Positions 40,198-43,989 of a stretch of 43,989 nt of DNA are shown here, one piece after another. The notes under the pieces are model-generated. The model saw only the letters and a list, made by a program, of their open reading frames with translations. It had not been told where the DNA came from and made no database searches. The stretch's first letter is position 1, and every line of letters begins with the position of its first letter. The DNA comes from Paraburkholderia phenoliruptrix (GTDB lineage Bacteria > Pseudomonadota > Gammaproteobacteria > Burkholderiales > Burkholderiaceae). The position numbers were made by a program, and so were the translations under genes. Location of the stretch: NCBI RefSeq assembly GCF_902859825.1, contig NZ_CADIKB010000043.1, positions 1 to 43,989 of the forward strand. Direction: 5' to 3'.

Positions 40198-41547
40198 ATG
40201 GCCACAACGCGCGCGAAGAAGACCGATCTGGTGAGCCCAAGCTCAGCCGAATTGCGCAAAGCCGTTGAGGCGATCGCAATTCAGCCCAAGCACGGCAAGA
40301 TCACGCTCCTCACCCGGAAGCTGTTCAACGTGCTGCTCGCTGTTGCCCAGCAGGCGGACGAGTCCGGCGACACGTACCGCGCGCTGCTCTCCGATATTGT
40401 CGCGAACTCGTCGTTCGATTCAAACGACACGGCGCTCGTCAAGGAGCACCTGCGGCGTATGGTGTCGGTGCAGGTCGAATGGAGTACGGGTACTTCAAGC
40501 CAGAAGCCGGGCCGCAAGTGGGGGATTTCCACGCTGATCGCCGACGCGGAGATTATCGAAGACCCCGTCACGCGGCGGGTGTGGGTCGAATTCTCGTTTG
40601 CGCCGAAGATCAAGAAAAAGCTGCTCGACCCTGTTCAGTATGCGCGCCTGAGCCTACAGTTCCAGAGCCAGTTGCGCAGTAGCGCGGGCCTCGCGCTGTA
40701 TGAGATTTGCGTTCGATACCTGACAAACCCAAGCCATCTGACGATGCGCGAACCGCCGGAATGGTGGCGGCCTATCCTGTCTGGCACGCCCGACACCGAA
40801 GCTGGCGACGAGGCAAAACGCGAGTACAAATACTTCAAGCGCGACTATCTGCGGCCGGCGATCGCCGAAGTGAATGCAGTCACCAACATCCTGGTCGAGC
40901 TGATCGAACATCGTGAAGGTCGGCGCGTCGCGGAAATTCAGTTCCGCGTCACGGAGAGCAAGCAGCCGATGCTCGCGCTCGACCAGCATCCGAACGTGTT
41001 CGATAGCACGCTCGTGGACAGAATAATCAAGATCGGGATTCCGCTCAAGGAAGCACAGACGCTCTACGCTGACAACGAGGAAAACCGTATTCGCGCAGCG
41101 TTGCAGATGACCGAACAGCGCATGCGCAGTACGTCGCTGCCACCTGTGCGAAGCGCACCCGCGCTATTCAAGGACGCATTGAAGAAAGGCTATGCACCGC
41201 CGGTCGAGGCACTGCCGTCAGCCAGCAACAGCAAGGGAGTCGCGGCCGCACCGGCCGACGACCTGAAAGCGCGTTTGCTCGGCGAGTATTCGGGTTTCCG
41301 GCGCAAGGAAGCGCGAGCCGTCTACGAGGAGCAGGGCGAGTCTGAGCGCCAACTCGCACGTCAGTCGTTCGAAGAAGATGAGTTGCCGGACCTGGGCTCG
41401 CACATGCGCGACGATTGGCGCCGGCGCGGACTCGATTCAAAGCTTGTTGAGACAGCCTTTTTCGACTGGCTGGCTCGCAAGACCTGGGGCGAGCCGACCG
41501 ATGGCGATTTGCTCGCCTTCACCCTGAGCCAACCCCGGGCAGCGTAA
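40198..41547 (+). CDS. plasmid replication initiator (RepB/Rep_3-type)
   Basis: A 449-residue protein from the ATG at 40198; the frame is open to 40165 but the first conserved residues follow 40198. The N-terminal ~240 residues fit the winged-helix Rep_3/RepB type: 'LPxxxLxxAVxAI' style start, 'ITLLTRKLFNVLLAVAQQ', 'FAPKIKKKLLDPVQYARLSL', and 'YFKRDYLRPAIAEVNAVTNI'. A long C-terminal part (after ~330) is variable and charged. Rep binds origin repeats to start replication and usually represses its own promoter. Inverted and direct repeats lie at 40061-40130. The gene shows the window is a replicon, not only an integrated element. Confidence 0.85.
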   Translation: MATTRAKKTDLVSPSSAELRKAVEAIAIQPKHGKITLLTRKLFNVLLAVAQQADESGDTYRALLSDIVANSSFDSNDTALVKEHLRRMVSVQVEWSTGTSSQKPGRKWGISTLIADAEIIEDPVTRRVWVEFSFAPKIKKKLLDPVQYARLSLQFQSQLRSSAGLALYEICVRYLTNPSHLTMREPPEWWRPILSGTPDTEAGDEAKREYKYFKRDYLRPAIAEVNAVTNILVELIEHREGRRVAEIQFRVTESKQPMLALDQHPNVFDSTLVDRIIKIGIPLKEAQTLYADNEENRIRAALQMTEQRMRSTSLPPVRSAPALFKDALKKGYAPPVEALPSASNSKGVAAAPADDLKARLLGEYSGFRRKEARAVYEEQGESERQLARQSFEEDELPDLGSHMRDDWRRRGLDSKLVETAFFDWLARKTWGEPTDGDLLAFTLSQPRAA

Positions 41548-41871
41548 CGCGGCGCCACGTAGCTGCCGATGGGCAGCGAGACGGACGGCGGCGATATCAT
41601 CGCGAGTTCCCCTGAGTCCGGTCAGCCTCGCCGTCAGGTTTAGACGGGGTGTTTGCGCCCGGTAGCTTCGTGCATGCGTGGCGGCCACTCGCGTACCGCG
41701 CCGACGCGGTACATTCCCCCTGCCGGTGCCATATGGTCGATGCCGATGTGTCCATGGGCCCGGCCTCAAGCGAACAGGATCTTCAATACTCGGTTTCATG
41801 CGCAGCTACCTTTTCCAACGACCTGGCGATTGATCGCGGCACTTCGAACAGGTTGAGACAGGAGACGAATA
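41548..41871. other. gene-free stretch
   Basis: About 320 bases between rep and the next start. I find no convincing gene on either strand; open frames here are short with poor codon use. No terminator hairpin with a T run follows rep. Confidence 0.5.
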
Positions 41872-41970
41872 ATGGCAGTGGCTGGCAAATCTGATCGGAG
41901 CAAACGATGTTGGCATGGCACTACACGACGGGACGCAAATTTCAGCACATCAGCTCAAGCGGGATGCTAA
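41872..41970 (+). CDS. possible short upstream ORF
   Basis: A 32-codon frame with a strong AGGAG site 8 bases upstream. It overlaps the start of the next gene (41907) in another frame and ends inside it. It may be a translationally coupled leader, or the remnant of a 5' exon-like fragment; the predicted peptide is basic and soluble. Confidence 0.3.
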   Translation: MAVAGKSDRSKRCWHGTTRRDANFSTSAQAGC

Positions 41971-42350
41971 TCCCGGGCGGCATCAGGGTCGAGCCTGCCG
42001 GGACGCCAGTGCTGTGGTTCTCGCGACATCAGCACTGGGAGCAAACCGCTGGCAACGCGTGCCAGGAGGCTGGACAACCAGTGCGCCGCCTGACGATGCG
42101 TGAAACATACGTGGCGAGCGGCGGACTCGTGCGGTATGGCTGCGATGTTAAACGACTGTACGCCGGCGAAGCGCTGCGGCGAAAAGCACGGATGACCCAC
42201 GAGGTCTGGGCGGCCTTGTATACGGCGGGGAAGCTGCAGCAGGCGTATCCCGCGGCGTGGTGCGGCTCGGTCGACTCAATTCCGATTGATGGCCTGGTAG
42301 TACAAGTCATGAGCGAATCCTTCAAATGGGAGCGCTTCGAGGCATCCTAG
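41907..42350 (+). CDS. hypothetical protein, 'WHYTTG...F' type
   Basis: A 147-residue protein with an ATG at 41907 and GGAG upstream. The N-terminus 'WHYTTGRKFQHISSSG' and following 'PVLWFSRHQHWEQTAGN' recur in short phage- and plasmid-borne proteins. Their H-Y-T and W-F-S pattern recalls ADP-ribosyltransferase-like folds, but catalytic residues are not demonstrable by eye. The middle has 'GGLVRYGCD' and the end 'GLVVQVMSESFKWERF'. I treat it as a protein of unknown function. It follows the rep gene and could be a maintenance or interaction factor. Confidence 0.65.
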   Translation: MLAWHYTTGRKFQHISSSGMLIPGGIRVEPAGTPVLWFSRHQHWEQTAGNACQEAGQPVRRLTMRETYVASGGLVRYGCDVKRLYAGEALRRKARMTHEVWAALYTAGKLQQAYPAAWCGSVDSIPIDGLVVQVMSESFKWERFEAS

Positions 42351-42864
42351 CGTATCGTCGGTCACTGAATGACTGGGCTTTCTGGATAGCGACCTTGACG
42401 TGTGCGATCCGATGAGGAATCGTTTGTGCCGATCAATCCGATTCCTGTCTTCGGTTTCGCGGTGGCGGTGATTGTCCTCGATCTCCAGTACCAGTGACCT
42501 ACCATTGCGCGCTTTGGCGCAATGGCATTGGGTCTTGTGGCAGGTGCGGGGGGAGAGATCCGTTGCAATTCCCCCGGGCGGCCAGCCCTACTGCCAAAGG
42601 AGTCTTACTGATTGGGAAGCCCGGCACGTCCGCCCCGAACCGCTTGACAGACTGCCTCAGGGCGTGACGCGGCCGTACGAAAGCATCGTTGCGTCGACGC
42701 GCAGCCGACATTCGTCAATCGCCGAAGGCTGCGCGATTTCACCCTGCTGTTTGTCGCTCACTACATGGTGCGTTGAACCCTCGCTTGAGCGGCAAGTTGT
42801 GTGCTTTGGCTGCGCGGACCCGCCAGGCCATAATGTGCTCAAGACAACGTTCGGGGAGCGCAGC
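42351..42864. other. gene-free stretch with a 9-bp palindrome
   Basis: About 514 bases with no convincing gene on either strand. It contains a perfect inverted repeat at 42502-42525. The frame that joins the PHP-ATPase gene is open upstream across much of this stretch, but its translation has no family-like features and the ribosome site at 42852-42860 marks the start at 42865. Confidence 0.5.
42502..42525. repeat. perfect 9-bp inverted repeat
   Basis: CCATTGCGC (42502-42510) and GCGCAATGG (42517-42525) around a six-base loop (GCTTTG). There is no T run on either side, so this is more likely a protein-binding site or cruciform than a terminator. Confidence 0.6.
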
Positions 42865-43917
42865 ATGCAAATTCTTGAGACGATACTTGAACAACCAGTC
42901 GGGGCGACATTCGTTCGCGCCGACCTTCACGTACATTGCTACGGCGGCTCCCACGACGTCACGGACCCCGCCATGACGCCGGAAGCGGTCGTGGCGACCG
43001 CGGTGAAGGAGAAACTAACCCTGATTGCGATCGCAGACCATAACGAAATTTCAAGTGTTGAAAGAGCCTTGGCGGTCGCAGTAGGCACACCCCTCATCGT
43101 GATCCCCGCTATCGAATTGTCAACACTGCAAGGACACCTGCTGTGCTACTTCAAGTCTCTGCAGCTTCTGCGGCGCTTTCACGGACAGCTGTCTCTGCTC
43201 GACAGCGGACTGTCCACCTCAAGGTGTCAACAGTCGATGCTCGAATGTCTCAACCTGGTGCAGGCGCTAGGCGGGTTCTGCCTGCTGGCTCACGTGGATG
43301 CTCCGTCGGGCTTCGAGCAAGAAGTCACCGGTGCGTCGCCGCACAAGGCCGACGTCCTGTGCCATCCCGCCCTCTTGGGCATGGAACTCAAAAACGCCTC
43401 GTCCGTGATCGCGTATTCAGCAAGTGATCCGGAGCCCAACCGCACCCGGCTGGGCGAGGAACGGATCAAGCGACTTCAGCTTGGTTCGAAGCAGTATCTC
43501 GCACGGGTCCTCAACTCAGACGCCCATTCATTGACGGCGCTGGGACGCAACGCCGAAAGCGCGCGCAAGGTCACCCGCTACAAGATGGACGACCCAAGCT
43601 TCGACGCTTTGCGAATCGCACTCGAAGACGCCGACGCCAGAGTACGGATAGAAGACTTGGTTCCGTCTTCGATCCCGCGCGTGATGGGCGTCAACATCGA
43701 CGGGGGCTTCCTTTCGGGTCAGACGATCCAGTTCAGTCCGAACCTCAACTGCATCATCGGCGGCCGTGGCACGGGAAAATCGACAACTTTCGAAGCCGTC
43801 CGCTGCCTGATTGCCGACGGAGAGGAGAGAAACCAAGTTGTCGACTCCGAAGTCTGGCCGGAGGAGCTTTACCTTGTGTGTATGCGGTCCATCAGCGACG
43901 CCCCTCAATTCAGGTGA
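42865..43917 (+). pseudogene. PHP-domain / AAA ATPase protein (TrlF-like), 3'-truncated
   Basis: An ATG at 42865 with GGGGAG upstream opens a PHP phosphoesterase domain: 'ADLHVHCYGG', 'AIADHNEIS', 'IPAIELSTL', 'LAHVDAPS' and 'NSDAHSL' give the metal-binding His/Asp residues. After residue ~290 an ABC/SMC-type ATPase begins, with Walker A 'GGRGTGKSTTFEAV' near residue 300. Proteins of this kind run to about 800-1000 residues, but here the frame stops at 350, 45 residues after Walker A and before any signature or Walker B motif. The stop falls where an IS66-like end starts (43914), so the gene appears to be interrupted. Such PHP-ATPases are found with defence or DNA-processing genes, but their role is not established. 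Confidence 0.75.
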
Positions 43918-43989
43918 CGGAGCGTGTGACATGTGGTGGGAACGCGGATCAGCGTAGGTTGGCCGGCAGCTTCCAGGGAAGCAGCGCGT
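43914..43989 (-). mobile_element. end of an IS66-family-like element, running off the window
   Basis: On the minus strand the last bases code a 3' end reading A-L-L-P-W-K-L-P-A-N-L-R then TGA (43949-43951). 'LLPW' just before the C-terminus is characteristic of IS66 transposases. The ~35 bases after that stop would be the element's terminal inverted repeat, beginning near GTGACGG (43914), which coincides with the premature stop of the PHP-ATPase gene. Only about 76 bases are visible, so the family call is tentative. Confidence 0.5.
43949..43989 (-). CDS. IS66-type transposase, 3' fragment
   Basis: Only the last 12 codons and the stop are present (reading leftward from the window edge). The residues 'LLPWKLPANLR' match the C-terminus expected for an IS66 DDE transposase. 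Nothing more can be said from this fragment. Confidence 0.45.
   Translation of the reverse strand, partial: ALLPWKLPANLR

Noticed and set aside
42472..42864. Longer open frame upstream of the PHP-ATPase start
   Set aside because: 131 extra codons have no domain-like features, and a ribosome site just before 42865 marks the usual start.
1..43989. CRISPR array, tRNA or rRNA genes
   Set aside because: No regularly spaced short repeats and no tRNA- or rRNA-like sequence were noticed on reading through both strands.

Overview
The window is GC-rich, codes densely on both strands and looks like part of a conjugative plasmid, or a plasmid-like integrated element, of a beta-proteobacterium. I infer Burkholderia/Paraburkholderia/Caballeronia or a close relative from codon bias, a DUF746-type zinc-ribbon protein and the general gene style. 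No rRNA, tRNA or CRISPR array is visible.

Layout. (1) 1-4300 is accessory DNA: a small hypothetical gene, two gene remnants fused to each other, a SET-domain protein, several small hypothetical genes, and a leftward pair of small membrane proteins ending at a strong terminator. (2) 4860-7680 holds three unrelated plus-strand genes. Each is preceded by nearly the same 5' leader, with a hairpin that covaries, and each is followed by its own terminator. (3) 7680-9140 holds a long inverted repeat and two leftward HTH regulators. (4) 9276-15283 is a DNA-processing operon: an OB-fold-like protein, topoisomerase III (topB) and an HD-domain protein with two membrane segments that is a candidate MOBH-type relaxase. 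Two small genes follow. (5) 16015-36586 is a leftward block: a PD-(D/E)XK-like protein and regulators at its 3' end, and upstream of them a 15-kb F-type conjugation operon. In transcription order this operon reads transglycosylase, small protein, GspE/PilB-type ATPase, two Tat-exported thioredoxin-fold proteins, two envelope proteins, traL, traE, traK, traB, traV, traA (pilin), traC, trbI-like, S26 peptidase, trbC-traW fusion, traU and several exported proteins. (6) traF and traH run divergently rightward (36629-39135). (7) 39212-41547 holds a leftward 2OG-Fe(II) oxygenase and a plasmid replication initiator with inverted repeats upstream. (8) The right end carries a short hypothetical gene and a PHP-ATPase gene cut short where what looks like the end of an IS66-family element begins.

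How the parts fit. The tra genes would build the F-type type IV secretion channel and pilus: TraL/E/K/B/V/C core, TraA pilin, and TrbI, TraW-TrbC, TraU, TraF and TraH for pilus assembly. The topB/HD module would process the DNA, and Rep would replicate the element. The coupling protein (TraD), TraG, TraN and partition genes are not in the window.

The least explained features are the three-copy leader, the GspE-type ATPase inside an F-type operon, the sigma-like/AT-hook/HTH regulator and the pilin cistron with its own promoter-like region and terminator. Functional names come from motifs and family knowledge read by eye; no database search was run.
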